A stretch of DNA of 64,000 nucleotides from Methylocystis bryophila (GTDB lineage: Bacteria > Pseudomonadota > Alphaproteobacteria > Rhizobiales > Beijerinckiaceae): the NCBI RefSeq assembly GCF_027925445.1, contig NZ_AP027149.1, positions 1,550,001 through 1,614,000 of the forward strand, written 5' to 3'. Both the position numbers and the translations under genes were made by a program. Shown here one piece after another: positions 8,704-17,466 of the stretch; the first letter of the stretch is position 1; each line of letters begins with the position of its first letter. The notes below the pieces were generated by a model that searched no databases, had not been told where the DNA came from, and was given only the letters and a program-made list of their open reading frames with translations.

Positions 8704-9394
8704 CCAGGCCCCTTCGCCGGGGTAAGCAGCGCGGCCCAGAACTTGGCTGTCCGTCGATCCTGTGCGCCGAGGCGTCGAAACGCCGAGAAAACTGTCGTAT
8801 CGGGGCGTCCGGCCCTCCCTGGGGACGACGCAGCCTGCTGCGATTAAAGTTCGGCGATCATGCCGGCAAGGCCCTTGGCCGAAAACGAGGGCCATTATCC
8901 AGACGTAGCTCATTCAAGTCTCGGGCGATGTGGGCGAACGGCGGTTTCAGAGGCAGTATGTCTCCCCAAGCAATCTGCAACGCTCGTCGACTGAAAGCTC
9001 CATGATCAGAGACGCAAACGCAAGGATTCGGCGAGATCCTCAACGAATCGAAGGGCGGCTCGAAGGGCGGCGACCTCATTGCGAGCCGCAGTTCGTTCAT
9101 TCGTAGCGCGATCGGAAACTCCATCCTTCCCCCTGCGGATCGCACACGAAGACTGTAGACCCATTTTCCGTTCGGATGCTCTTCGACTATCGCCCTATCG
9201 GCCAGGGCTCATCTCCCAGCGATTCCCTTCGACCGGGCGCGCTCGCCAAATCGACAGGCGTACAAGGGTTGTTATAGGGTAGCGAAGACGGATCACAGGC
9301 AGCCCGACCTGTGGCGCGCGGCGCAAGTTTGATTTGGGGAGGCGCATCGAGTTGAGAATTGGCTTGAGAGGATAGAGCGCTGGTTGACTCTCTT
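8704..9394. other. Intergenic stretch without a convincing gene
   Basis: No reading frame here shows a recognisable domain. A 12-bp tandem duplication (tcgaagggcggc twice) lies at 9048-9071. A 52-codon frame on the minus strand at 9006-9164 has protein-like composition (Ala/Arg/Glu-rich helix) but no strong ribosome-binding site; I do not call it. Confidence 0.5.
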
Positions 9395-10111
9395 TTGCTC
9401 ACCGCGACGCGCATTTGCACCTTCGAGCAACAGAGGTTGCTATCGAATGCGAGCGGCTTTCTTTTCGAGCGGGATGAACGTTTGTTTTTGGTCACGAGCC
9501 GGCACGTGATGATGGATGAGGAGAGCCGCCATTTTCCGGATCGCTTGGAGATCGAACTCCACAACGACCCCGAGAACATGGCCAAGTCCACCGGGTTTTC
9601 GATTCCGCTGTATCGCGATGGCAAGCCGTTCTGGCGACAAGGCCTCGACACCGCCGGAGAGATCGACGTTGCGGCAATCGAGATTGACCGCTCCGCCTTG
9701 CCGGAGCCGACGGTCTACCACGCTTTCAATCCCGCTCACCTATTGAACGCGGTCGAGCACATCGAGATTGGCGCGTCGTTGCTGATTGTAGGCTTTCCAC
9801 TGGGTTTTCACGACGCCTTGCATCACATGCCGGTCGTGCGCCAAGCGATGCTTGCGTCTTCCTTCGGTCTCCGCTTCCAAGGACAGGGATATTTCTTGAC
9901 CGATGCGCGCACCCACCGCGGCACGAGCGGCGCGCCTGTCGTGATGCGTGCATGCGAGAGCGCCTTGACGCAGGACGCGCTTCCGTGGCGACTCTTAGGG
10001 GTTCACTCGTCCAGGCTCGACGTCGGCACACGCGACCTCCTCCTCGACGAGGCTCTCGGTCTCAATTGCGCTTGGTATGCCGACATCCTGCTCACGCTCA
10101 CATCGACTTGA
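9395..10111 (+). CDS. Trypsin-like serine protease
   Basis: About 238 residues with the catalytic triad of the chymotrypsin fold visible: His37 in VTSRHV, Asp91 in EIDVAAIE and Ser178 in RGTSGAP. The GTSGAP motif is the classic oxyanion and nucleophile segment of trypsin-2/HtrA-like enzymes. No PDZ domain and no clear signal peptide are present, so it may act in the cytoplasm. The start is uncertain: TTG at 9395 is used, but the frame is open from 9368 and a GAGAGGA sequence lies at about 9366-9372. It stands alone, converging on the receiver gene 37 bp to the right. The substrate is unknown. Confidence 0.75.
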   Translation: MLTATRICTFEQQRLLSNASGFLFERDERLFLVTSRHVMMDEESRHFPDRLEIELHNDPENMAKSTGFSIPLYRDGKPFWRQGLDTAGEIDVAAIEIDRSALPEPTVYHAFNPAHLLNAVEHIEIGASLLIVGFPLGFHDALHHMPVVRQAMLASSFGLRFQGQGYFLTDARTHRGTSGAPVVMRACESALTQDALPWRLLGVHSSRLDVGTRDLLLDEALGLNCAWYADILLTLTST

Positions 10112-10148
10112 CAGGAGGCTCCGGTCGATTTGGCGCGAAGCAGCGCCC

Positions 10149-10559
10149 TTAGTCGCAAAGGGCCGAGTTTTCGTCTGCTCCATAAGTGTGAACCAACGCC
10201 GCGTGGATAGCGGCCAGCAGGGCGTCTAGATCGACCGGCTTTTGAAAGCAGCGAAATGCGCCCTGTTCCTCGCCCGTCTGCTTGAGCCGAGCGTTCATGA
10301 GTCCACTGATTATGATGGCGGGCATTCGCATTCCCATGCGCAGTTTGCGAATTTCGCATAAGAGCTCGATCCCGCTCATTTGCGGCATGTTCAGATCGGT
10401 CACGATGCAACCGAAGGCGTCGTTCTTAAGTGTGTTGAGGAACGCCCACGCGGATTCATGGACCTGAACGATGTATCCCGCTGCCTCTAGAACGGCTTGC
10501 AATGAAATTCTTATCATAGCGTCGTCATCGATTACGTGTATTGTTTGGATTGCGCTCAT
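10149..10559 (-). CDS. Single-domain response regulator (FixJ/CheY-like receiver)
   Basis: A 136-residue protein that is almost only a receiver domain: acidic pocket DDD at 11-13, phospho-acceptor Asp55 in VTDLNMPQMSG, and Lys107 in CFQKPVD. The closest pattern is the receiver of FixJ-type regulators, but no DNA-binding domain follows, so it would act through protein contacts. No kinase gene adjoins it. The AT-rich region on its 5' side carries a plausible promoter. Confidence 0.85.
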   Translation of the reverse strand: MSAIQTIHVIDDDAMIRISLQAVLEAAGYIVQVHESAWAFLNTLKNDAFGCIVTDLNMPQMSGIELLCEIRKLRMGMRMPAIIISGLMNARLKQTGEEQGAFRCFQKPVDLDALLAAIHAALVHTYGADENSALCD

Positions 10560-10614
10560 GGCTAAGTCCTAGCTGATTTTTTCTCTCCTCAGAAAGAAGT
10601 ATATGCTCAAGAAA

Positions 10615-10645
10615 AATATATTCTCCAGAAAAAACATGAGGTCAA
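10615..10645 (-). promoter_or_regulatory. Possible sigma-70 promoter of the receiver gene
   Basis: On the minus strand TTGACC (10640-10645) is followed after 19 bp by TATATT (10615-10620), in a markedly AT-rich stretch in an otherwise GC-rich window. The spacer is long, so this is a candidate only. It lies 56 bp upstream of the receiver start. Confidence 0.35.
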
Positions 10646-11020
10646 CACATATCTATTTTTTAATCTCCGCGTTAATCGCTCGTGTTGATGATGGGCCCAG
10701 AAATGAACAAGCTAGAATTTCCCTGCAAATTTTCTACGAATGGCGGCCCTAGACCGCGTCCTGATCGCGCGCAATCAGGCTGCGTCCCAGGCGCGAGAGA
10801 CGCGGCGCTCGAGGTCAGACGAAAGCTCGACGAAAATCGCGGCCGGGCGCGGCGGAGAAGTCGGATCACGTTCACTTGTCGTCCCCAACGCGGTCCGCGG
10901 CGCAGAGACCGAGCGCCCGGCTGGCAAGGATTGAGGCGAGCAGGCCGTTGGCGGCGCGCCGGGCAGATCGCACCGAGGTCAATTACCTGCTATGCCGAGA
11001 GGGAACAGAGGGCCAGTCCC
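10646..11020. other. Intergenic stretch, no recognisable feature
   Basis: Apart from the AT-rich left end, nothing gene-like is seen. A frame from 10682 runs into the small hypothetical gene, but its first 113 codons are Arg-rich, out-of-frame-looking sequence and are not accepted. Confidence 0.4.
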
Positions 11021-11257
11021 ATGACGCTGGAACAGTTGGGTGAGATTCTGGACGGATTGGCTGCAAACGAATCTGTTCGATTCCATCATGATCTATTTCG
11101 CGAGCTATTTTCGCCGGGAGAACCCGACGATAACGCCCGCGCGGCGTGCCTCGAGTTTGCGCAGCATCATAATTGTCGGATCGACAGCAAGCCTGACAAT
11201 TTTTCTGGCGAAGGCGAATTGTGGTTTGTGAAAAATGCCGACCGGACGGAGAAATGA
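11021..11257 (+). CDS. Small hypothetical protein
   Basis: A 78-residue acidic protein (starts MTLEQLGEILDGL). The N-terminal part looks helical and an Asp/Asn-rich middle follows (SPGEPDDNARAAC). I recognise no family. The start is chosen because composition changes sharply to protein-like at this ATG. AGGG sequences lie 10-20 nt upstream. It stands alone between noncoding stretches. Confidence 0.45.
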   Translation: MTLEQLGEILDGLAANESVRFHHDLFRELFSPGEPDDNARAACLEFAQHHNCRIDSKPDNFSGEGELWFVKNADRTEK

Positions 11258-11602
11258 GAAGCGTCCTGCAGGGCTATGGCCGCGCCTCGAGCATCAGCCG
11301 CGGTCAGCAGCATGACGAGTTTCCCCGCTTGATCGCAGAAGAGGTGGGGCTTTGTGTTCAGCCGGCCTTCGGGCCGAAGCAGGCAAGATCTCGGCCGCTC
11401 TCTTCAATTCTTCGGTCCCGCGGCTTCGCCCCAGTTCAAAAGATGGGCGTGACGGGCCTCCCACGACCGGCGTCCGGCGCTCAGTTAACGCGAGTGGGAG
11501 AGCAAAGCTCGCCGATGCAGCCTCACCGGACTTGACGAGGCTCGCTTCGCGTTCATCGGAAGGCTTTGCGATGAGTTTGTCTCGCATTTGGGCAACGGTG
11601 AC
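11258..11602. other. Intergenic stretch before otsA
   Basis: No domain-bearing frame, repeat or clear promoter was found in this 345-bp gap; it presumably holds the otsA promoter. Confidence 0.4.
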
Positions 11603-13006
11603 ATGAGCCGTCTGGTAGTCGTCTCCAACCGTGTCGCTGATCCTGAAACTCAGGCGTCCGGCGGGCTCGCGGTCTGCATTCTTCAAGGGCTGCGTCAGCA
11701 TGGCGGACTGTGGTTCGGCTGGAATGGCTTAATCGTCGAAGAGGAATCCGACATCAGGGTCGCCTGTACCCGTCACGATAACGTCACCATGGCGACGATG
11801 CCGCTAACCGAACGTGATTTTCAGGAATTTTACCTCGGCTATTGTAACAAGGGGCTGTGGCCGGTGTTTCACTATCGCCTCGACCTCGCGCGCTTCACCC
11901 AGGAGAACAGCGAGAGCTATCGAGCGGTCAACAACCGCTTTGCGGAATCGATCGCGCCGCTGCTGAGGCAAAGCGATCTCGTCTGGGTGCACGATTATCA
12001 TCTGATCCCGCTCGCCGCCGGCTTGCGCGCCCGCGGCGCCGCCAATCGCATGGGCTTTTTCCTGCATATTCCCTTTCCGCCGCCGGATGTGCTCGTCGCG
12101 ATGCCAGAGTATGAATGGCTGATAAACTCCATGCTCGAATATGACGTCCTCGGATTCCAGACCAAAACGGATCACGCCAATTTCTGCCGCTTTGTTTTCG
12201 GTTTCATGGGCGGGGAAATGCTCTCAAAAGACACGCTCCTTGTCTCCGGCAAGCGATTGACCGTCTCGGTGTTTCCCGTCGGCATCGATGTGGATGACTT
12301 CGCTTCTATGGCGCAAACGCCGGAGGCGGAGATGCGGATCCAGAAGTTACATCGACGCGGCGAGGCCCGCGTGAACATCATTGGGGTCGATCGTTTGGAC
12401 TACAGCAAAGGCTTGCCGGACAGGCTGCGGGCGTTCAAGCGGTTTCTAGAGTTGTTTCCGCACCACCACAAAGCCGTGACTTTGATGCAGATCGCACCGC
12501 CGACGCGCGAGGATATCCAAGCCTATATTGACATTCGGCACGAACTTGAAGCGCTTTCTGGCCAAATCAATGGAGAGTTTGGCGATTACGACTGGACGCC
12601 GGTGCGTTACGTGCGCCGAAGCATCGCGCAAGAGACGTTAGCCGCCTTGTATAGAGGAAGCCATGTCGGCCTGGTCACGCCGCTTCGAGACGGTATGAAT
12701 CTGGTCGCAAAGGAATATGTCGCGGCCCAAGACGCCAACGATCCTGGCGTTCTGGTGTTGTCGCGCTTTGCTGGCGCCGCCGAAGATCTCGAGGAGGCCT
12801 TGATCGTCAATCCCTATGATGCGGACGAAGTCGCGCAAGCGATTCAGCGCGCGATTGTCATGCCACGAAAAGAACGCATCACGCGTCACCGCGCGCTCAT
12901 GAAGCGCATTCGCGCACGCGACGGGCGAAAATGGATGGAAAGCTTTATTAGCGCTCTGGTCGCGGACCGAGGTCCGGATGACCTCCATCCGACAACGTCC
13001 TGCTGA
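11603..13006 (+). CDS. otsA: Alpha,alpha-trehalose-phosphate synthase
   Basis: A 467-residue GT20 enzyme that joins UDP-glucose and glucose-6-phosphate into trehalose-6-phosphate in the cytoplasm. Signatures include the start MSRLVVVSNRVA, GGLAVCILQGL near the donor loop, WVHDYHLIPL, FFLHIPFPPPD, GVDRLDYSKGLPDRL and the C-terminal LRDGMNLVAKEYVAAQ. The length matches the family. The ATG at 11603 is used because VVVSNRV must lie at the N-terminus; an upstream start would add five residues. No otsB phosphatase gene adjoins it. It opens a stress-flavoured block (bS21, two cold-shock genes), consistent with osmo- or desiccation protection. Confidence 0.93.
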   Translation: MSRLVVVSNRVADPETQASGGLAVCILQGLRQHGGLWFGWNGLIVEEESDIRVACTRHDNVTMATMPLTERDFQEFYLGYCNKGLWPVFHYRLDLARFTQENSESYRAVNNRFAESIAPLLRQSDLVWVHDYHLIPLAAGLRARGAANRMGFFLHIPFPPPDVLVAMPEYEWLINSMLEYDVLGFQTKTDHANFCRFVFGFMGGEMLSKDTLLVSGKRLTVSVFPVGIDVDDFASMAQTPEAEMRIQKLHRRGEARVNIIGVDRLDYSKGLPDRLRAFKRFLELFPHHHKAVTLMQIAPPTREDIQAYIDIRHELEALSGQINGEFGDYDWTPVRYVRRSIAQETLAALYRGSHVGLVTPLRDGMNLVAKEYVAAQDANDPGVLVLSRFAGAAEDLEEALIVNPYDADEVAQAIQRAIVMPRKERITRHRALMKRIRARDGRKWMESFISALVADRGPDDLHPTTSC

Positions 13007-13208
13007 TCTGTTCGGCTTGGTCGCGCGGGCCCATTATCGCGGCGCCTCCTTCTTCTTCTCGCGAAGCTTAGCCGCTTGACAGTTGCGCAAGAGGGAAATC
13101 CGTGCGCATCTGCAAGACAAGGTTTTCTCTGGCGATCACGCTGGAGCGCTCGAACAAGCGGACACATTGTGGCCGAGGAGTCGCGGCGACCTTCAGATCG
13201 GAGCAGTT

Positions 13209-13463
13209 TTGCGTGTCTTCGTCATGGACAACAATATCGATCAGGCCCTGAAGGTGCTCAAGAAACGGTTGCAGCGTGAAGGCCTCTTTCGCGAAATGAA
13301 ACGACGCAGGGCTTATGAGAAACCCTCCGAAAGACGCATCCGCGAACGGGCCGAAGCTGTGCGTCGGAGTCACAAGTTGGCGCGCAAGAAGGCTCAGCGT
13401 GAAGGACTTATCGCCGCGCCGAAGCGGGTCGAGAAAAAGCGGCCTACGTCCGTTCCGCGGTGA
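13209..13463 (+). CDS. rpsU: 30S ribosomal protein bS21
   Basis: An 84-residue basic protein with the bS21 core VDNN-type start, [29 protein letters not shown] and KAQREGL. I place the start at TTG 13209, not at the ATG at 13224: family members begin M-x-V-x-V-x-DNN, which fits the TTG frame (then RVFVMDNN), and GGAG lies 5 nt before that TTG. A longer frame upstream is not supported. It binds the small subunit and helps initiation. bS21 paralogs often sit beside cold-shock genes in alphaproteobacteria, as here (csp starts 418 bp downstream). The ~20-residue basic tail after KAQREGL is somewhat longer than usual. Confidence 0.88.
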   Translation: MRVFVMDNNIDQALKVLKKRLQREGLFREMKRRRAYEKPSERRIRERAEAVRRSHKLARKKAQREGLIAAPKRVEKKRPTSVPR

Positions 13464-13712
13464 GCGATCATGTTCGGGGCGGCGCGGGCTTGTCGCGCGA
13501 ACGGCCGAAGAGGCGGCGGGCCGCCGCGGCCGACAACACGAAGCGCTTCGAGTCGCGGACCGAGACCTGTCTCGTAGAAAAAGTTTAGCGCGAATTTTCT
13601 GGCTCTGCTGCTCGCCTGCGAGACGTTTCGACGCAAGCGCAAGAGTCCGACCGACTTGGCTTGAATGCGGCGGCGTTCGAGAGAACATTTTTTGAAAATG
13701 GGTTGTTCGGCC

Positions 13713-13741
13713 TTGCACCTGACGCAACTAGCGCTTATAAG
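13713..13741 (+). promoter_or_regulatory. Sigma-70 promoter for the first cold-shock gene
   Basis: TTGCAC (13713-13718), a 17-bp spacer and TATAAG (13736-13741) predict transcription from about 13748 and a leader of about 130 nt before the cold-shock ATG at 13881. Long leaders are usual for cold-shock genes. The rest of the 13464-13880 gap holds no gene that I can see. Confidence 0.55.
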
Positions 13742-13821
13742 AATAAAAGATCTTGGATGGCCGAGTTTTCTTTTATGCGCCGTGGTGCATCGACGACACT
13801 TCCCTTCAACATCGACTTGCT

Positions 13822-13847
13822 GCTCGCGCACGTGCCTGTGCGCGAGC
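13822..13847 (+). promoter_or_regulatory. Perfect RNA hairpin in cold-shock leader
   Basis: A 10-bp perfect stem (gctcgcgcac / gtgcgcgagc) closes a 6-nt loop and ends 33 nt before the ATG. It lies inside the predicted 5' leader. A similar element precedes the second cold-shock gene, which supports a regulatory role such as stability or temperature-dependent folding. Confidence 0.6.
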
Positions 13848-13880
13848 GGAAACCTATCGTGCGATTGAAAGGAAATCGTC

Positions 13881-14090
13881 ATGAACATCGGAACAGTGAA
13901 ATGGTTCAACACCATGAAGGGCTTTGGCTTCATCCAGCCTGACAATGGCGGCACGGACGTATTCGTGCATATTTCTGCCGTCGAGCGCGCCGGAATGCAA
14001 AGCCTCTCCGAGGGGCAGAAGGTCCAGTTCGAACTCGTCCGCGACACAAGGACGGGAAAGTCCTCCGCCGGCAATCTTCAGGCCGCCTAG
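13881..14090 (+). CDS. Cold-shock protein (CspA family)
   Basis: A 69-residue single cold-shock domain. RNP1 is KGFGFI (residues 13-18) and RNP2 is VFVHI. It starts [10 protein letters not shown] and is preceded by AAAGGA about 8 nt upstream. It binds single-stranded RNA or DNA and acts as an RNA chaperone in the cytoplasm. It is closely related to the second copy at 17702-17914 (same VFVHISA-ERAG core). A sigma-70-like promoter and a leader with a perfect hairpin lie upstream. Confidence 0.93.
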   Translation: MNIGTVKWFNTMKGFGFIQPDNGGTDVFVHISAVERAGMQSLSEGQKVQFELVRDTRTGKSSAGNLQAA

Positions 14091-14393
14091 GCGGTCGCCT
14101 CGTTCATTGACCACGGATGTACTGGCGATGAGGCGAGGTTATCTCAAGGACCGGAGCGAAAGACTCCGGGCTCCGCTCGCCCGCAAGAATCAAATCTCTT
14201 TTTCGGGCGAGCAGAATGCTAGGCGACGGCTCAAGACTTAGCTCGGTATGATGAAGTTTCCGCCGCGGGGCCAAATGCCCCGCGTCGCTCGAGCTTGATC
14301 CCAGATTTTGTTCGGCCATATCGCCTGTCTCCCACGAATTGCCCGTTCGCGCGCGCCGGCACATCCGCCTCGAATCGGCTGATTTCCGCGCGC

Positions 14394-14500
14394 TTAGAGC
14401 ATGTCACGGAAAAGTGCGAAGCGGTTTTCCGTGACATGCTCTAAAGTTTTGATTTGGCGCGATTCCTTGTCGCTCGAACGATTCCGTTCGAACGGGAAAG
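14394..14500. repeat. Intergenic palindromic repeat with 20-bp perfect stem
   Basis: Arms at 14394-14413 and 14425-14444 are exact inverted repeats of 20 bp around an 11-nt loop. A second small inverted repeat (cgaacg-attc-cgttcg) follows at about 14475-14490. The ends (AGAGC ... GCTCT) and the inner GAAAA...TTTTC are shared with copies near 30.5, 42.5 and 34.2 kb. It lies in the 493-bp gap after the cold-shock gene, which otherwise holds nothing I can call. Confidence 0.8.
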
Positions 14501-14583
14501 GCGCTAGCGCCGCACGGGCAAGCGGCGGCTCGCGGAGATCAGCCTTGTCGTGGTCGGCTGACGGCATAAGCGGGGAGCAGCAG

Positions 14584-14847
14584 ATGGGCGTGGTGATATA
14601 CGCTGGCGGGCGCTTTCCTCGCGGTCGAATCGTTTCGCCCGTTACGCATAAATACGCTGTTGGCGCTTCAGTGATCTGCCCCTTTGGCCATCGATCCGAG
14701 AAAGGGCTGTTTGAGGTCATGCGACATCTGCCGGATGACGGCGGTCGGGGACTTCAATATCGGCTGAAAAGCGTCACCGATGGACATGAACGCACAGCGT
14801 TCGAGGCTGCGCTGGAAATTCCGCCGCCCCTGGACGCCGCATCGTAA
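14584..14847 (+). CDS. Small conserved hypothetical protein (paralog of 17149-17400)
   Basis: An 87-residue protein. Its C-terminal half (EVMRHLPDDGG, then GLQYRLKS, then HERTAFEAAL) matches the minus-strand gene at 17149-17400, and both resemble a small soluble family common in Rhizobiales and Methylobacterium whose function I do not know. The N-terminal part (KYAVGASVICPFGH) is likely beta-rich. The start at the ATG gives the usual 70-90 residue length; the frame is open upstream but the extra part overlaps the palindromic repeat. Confidence 0.6.
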   Translation: MGVVIYAGGRFPRGRIVSPVTHKYAVGASVICPFGHRSEKGLFEVMRHLPDDGGRGLQYRLKSVTDGHERTAFEAALEIPPPLDAAS

Positions 14848-15069
14848 CGTCCGCTCCACTCATCTTTTAAGCTTGCTCCCGGCCTCGATTGGCGGAAGGC
14901 GAATAGCCCATCGCGTGCTTGAGGCGCTTCCTTCCCGCCGGAGCCTTCTACAACAAGCGCGGAACAGGCCAGCAGCAAATTGAAGAGGGCAAACGCGATT
15001 CTTCCTTGACGCTTGCCTTGCCCGCAATCCGCTCGAGAGGACGGGTTCAAGGCTACCGGAGACCAGCTC

Positions 15070-15843
15070 ATGCGTCGACAAGTTCACAAGGTGCTCCACC
15101 TTACGCTCAGTGTGCTCATGTTCACCTCTGCGCTCGGCTGCGGGGCGTTCGCTCAGTCCGCGAAGCCGCGGCCGGCAAATTCAGAGTTAAGTCGATATGG
15201 CTCCGACTGGGAATGCAAACGCGGCTTTCGACGACAAGATGACTCCTGCCTCGAGGTAAAGGCGCCGGACCACGCCTTTCTGGCGTACTCCACTTATGGC
15301 AGGGGCTGGGAGTGCCGCTACGGCTATGCTGAAAAAGGCGGCCAATGTATCGCGGTTCAGCTTCCGGCGAATTCCTATCTCGATCCCAATTCTGAAGACA
15401 GTTGGAGATGCTTGGCGGGGTATCGCCAAAGCCGTGTGGGCTGTGACCTGATCCAGGTTCCAGAGAACGCATTTTTGTCGGAAAATGCCGGAGCAAAAGG
15501 TTGGGAGTGCGAGAGGGGCTTCCGTGCGACACAATTCGCTTGCGTCAAGCTTGTCCTTCCCGATCACGCCTATCTGACGACTGATGGAGACGAGTGGAAG
15601 TGTGACCGGGGCTTCGAAATGAAGAATCGCGTCGCATGTATCGCGGTGCAGGTGCCCGTCCATGCCGTCTTCATTGGAGAGACCTACGGACGCCAGTGGA
15701 GATGCAACCGCGGCTTCGAGCTCAAGGGAGATGGATGTGCGCCGATCCAGCTTCCAACGAACGCCCATCTCGATTCTTCTGGAAACGCATGGGAGTGCGA
15801 TCGCCCCTATCAGTCGGTCGGCAGCGGCTGCGTCATGGAATGA
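15070..15843 (+). CDS. Secreted protein with seven Trp/Cys repeats
   Basis: A 257-residue protein with a signal peptide (HLTLSVLMFTSALGCGAFAQ) followed by seven consecutive units of about 32 residues. Each unit has the pattern W-x-C-x-x-G-[FY], about 8 residues, C, then a V-x-[LV]-P-x-[NDH]-A-[FY] segment. The last unit is truncated after its second Cys. Two Cys per unit suggest one disulfide per repeat in the periplasm or outside the cell. The ATG is preceded by GGAG 9 nt upstream. Similar repeats occur in other alphaproteobacterial exported proteins, but I know no function. It stands alone. Confidence 0.75.
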   Translation: MRRQVHKVLHLTLSVLMFTSALGCGAFAQSAKPRPANSELSRYGSDWECKRGFRRQDDSCLEVKAPDHAFLAYSTYGRGWECRYGYAEKGGQCIAVQLPANSYLDPNSEDSWRCLAGYRQSRVGCDLIQVPENAFLSENAGAKGWECERGFRATQFACVKLVLPDHAYLTTDGDEWKCDRGFEMKNRVACIAVQVPVHAVFIGETYGRQWRCNRGFELKGDGCAPIQLPTNAHLDSSGNAWECDRPYQSVGSGCVME

Positions 15844-15942
15844 CTCCCATGTCGAATACGATCCCAGACCCGTCTTAACGCGCCTCGAGGCCTTCCCGCC
15901 TTGGGCCACGATCTGCGAGCTTCGAGCGTTATGCGATCAATG

Positions 15943-16000
15943 AGCGCGTCTAGCGCGCTTGTCCTTCGAACGGAATCGTTTAAGCGATAAGAAACTTGTC
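15943..16000. repeat. Fragment of dispersed intergenic repeat
   Basis: Contains the module TTCGAACGGAATCG...AAGCGATAAGAAA shared with the repeats at about 14.47, 24.15 and 40.73 kb. Only this half of the element is present. Confidence 0.45.
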
Positions 16001-16086
16001 ACATCCAAATCTCGGAGAGAGTTTCATCGCGCAGGTCTGTCAATCTTTGCGACATCACCCTCACATCGACGGCGCGCCCTTGCCGC

Positions 16087-16440
16087 TCACATGACTTCCT
16101 TGACCAAGTATTCGTCGGGACTCTCGTCATCGATCTCGGGGATCTCATCGCCGACTTCCGGGACCTCGTCATCGCTCGATGCGGGCGCCACGTCTTCCTC
16201 AGATTCGAGGGTCTCGCTTTCCTCCGCATCGACTTCCTGAACCGGCGTCCCAAGCGGGGGCGGACGCCATCTGGCGTCGTTTGCGAAGGACCCAGTCCTT
16301 CGCGGCGCGGAATGGGCGAACTCCACAACCTGGAAAACCTCATCGCATTTCGGGCAGACGATCGGCGTGCGATTGAGGTCGAAAAATGCGGTGTTACAGG
16401 CGAGGCACCTGTGTTTCGCGCCCCGTTCCGATTTGATCAT
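16087..16440 (-). CDS. FYDLN-acid zinc-ribbon protein (TIGR02300 family)
   Basis: A 117-residue protein. The N-terminal part has four Cys in two pairs (Cys12/Cys15 and Cys29/Cys32) around FFDLNRTPIVCPKC, the hallmark of this alphaproteobacterial family (usually FYDLN). The C-terminal half is strongly acidic (EESETLESEED and similar). It probably binds zinc; its role is unknown. GAGGGA lies about 8 nt before the ATG. The basic-to-acidic architecture and length match the family. Confidence 0.85.
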   Translation of the reverse strand: MIKSERGAKHRCLACNTAFFDLNRTPIVCPKCDEVFQVVEFAHSAPRRTGSFANDARWRPPPLGTPVQEVDAEESETLESEEDVAPASSDDEVPEVGDEIPEIDDESPDEYLVKEVM

Positions 16441-16509
16441 GTTCGATTCCCTCGTGATTGACGTCGCCTTGAAAAGCGGAGCGATTAGGATGATCGGATG
16501 GCGTCCGTC

Positions 16510-17067
16510 TCACGCCGGGGTCGGAGGATGCGCAAGATCGAACCTCTTCAAAACCTCGAATAAATCCGACACATGTCGGCAGACTCCAAGGTCGGAAAAG
16601 CGGCCGATATCTTCCAGGATCATGTCCCTGACGCTCGCGTCGCCCCGCGGCAGATTAAAGCAATAACCCTCCATGATGCGTCCTTGTCGGAAGATTGCTT
16701 GCTCGATGGCGAGCACGGCGCTTTGGAGGGGTGGAACGGCGGATACCTTCATTGTGGGCGAATTAAAACTTCTCGGGGACTCCGCGGCTGACTCCAGCGG
16801 CTTGCGCTTCCCGCTGATCGATTTCGTGCGGCGTCGTAAGGGAAAAGCGTGGTTGTCATAGAGAGGGCGGATTTCTTGCCCAAAGTAATAAGACTCCTCG
16901 ACCTCGAGGGAGCAGCCTCCGAGAAGTTTGGGCGGGAGGTCCTCCACGGCAAAGCGGATAGCTTCGGCGGCTTTAGCGAAGCGCCGGAGGACAAGCGTCT
17001 TTGGGCACGAGGTCACGCGCTTCGCGTAATAGAGTGAGGCTTCCATCCTGTAATGCTCAGCTTCCAT
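16510..17067 (-). CDS. Conserved hypothetical protein, possible two-part fusion
   Basis: A 185-residue protein with AGGAG 7 nt before its ATG. Residues ~20-80 (FAKAAEAIRFAVEDLPPKLL, then EVEESYYFGQEIRPLYD) match a ~75-residue hypothetical family common in Rhizobiales. After a linker rich in Ser/Lys the C-terminal ~80 residues (from MKVSAVPP) look like a separate small domain, with a predicted helix-rich end (DMILEDIGRFSDL). It may be a fusion of two small genes. Function unknown. Confidence 0.6.
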   Translation of the reverse strand: MEAEHYRMEASLYYAKRVTSCPKTLVLRRFAKAAEAIRFAVEDLPPKLLGGCSLEVEESYYFGQEIRPLYDNHAFPLRRRTKSISGKRKPLESAAESPRSFNSPTMKVSAVPPLQSAVLAIEQAIFRQGRIMEGYCFNLPRGDASVRDMILEDIGRFSDLGVCRHVSDLFEVLKRFDLAHPPTPA

Positions 17068-17148
17068 CAGATGCTCCTGGGCCGACGATTCGCGCCGCTT
17101 TATCTCGAGCGAGGATGCGTTTCAGGATGCGGCTACAAAGCCTCGCCG

Positions 17149-17400
17149 CTATCGAAAAGCGCCTTTTGTCCGTTGCAGCGCGGACTCGATAACGACGCGT
17201 TCCTGACCGTCCCGATCAGACCGAATGCGATATTGCAGACCGTGCCCTCCGTCGGGCAGACGCCGTGTCACACGATACGACTCCGCAGATGGCCCGCTGC
17301 TGCGGTATGAAACATGGACGCCCTCTTCGAACGCATGCGTGGGCGCGGCTACGGCTTTAGCGCTCCGGTGGCGTTCGCGCGCATTGACATGCTGGGTCAT
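17149..17400 (-). CDS. Small conserved hypothetical protein (paralog of 14584-14847)
   Basis: An 83-residue protein whose C-terminal half (RVTRRLPDGGHGLQYRIRS, then QERVVIESAL) is clearly related to the protein encoded at 14584-14847 on the other strand. The Rhizobiales family is widespread but uncharacterised. AGAGG lies about 6 nt before the ATG. It is in a leftward series with the genes on either side. Confidence 0.65.
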   Translation of the reverse strand: MTQHVNARERHRSAKAVAAPTHAFEEGVHVSYRSSGPSAESYRVTRRLPDGGHGLQYRIRSDRDGQERVVIESALQRTKGAFR

Positions 17401-17466
17401 TCGCGGCCTCTGGTTGTTGGAAGATCGAGCAGGTTTGGGCCGTAGCTCCCGCCGCGGCCTCCGGCG

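Noticed and set aside
9006..9164. 52-codon minus-strand frame in a gene-poor gap
   Set aside because: Composition is acceptable, but there is no good ribosome-binding site, no recognised family and no context.
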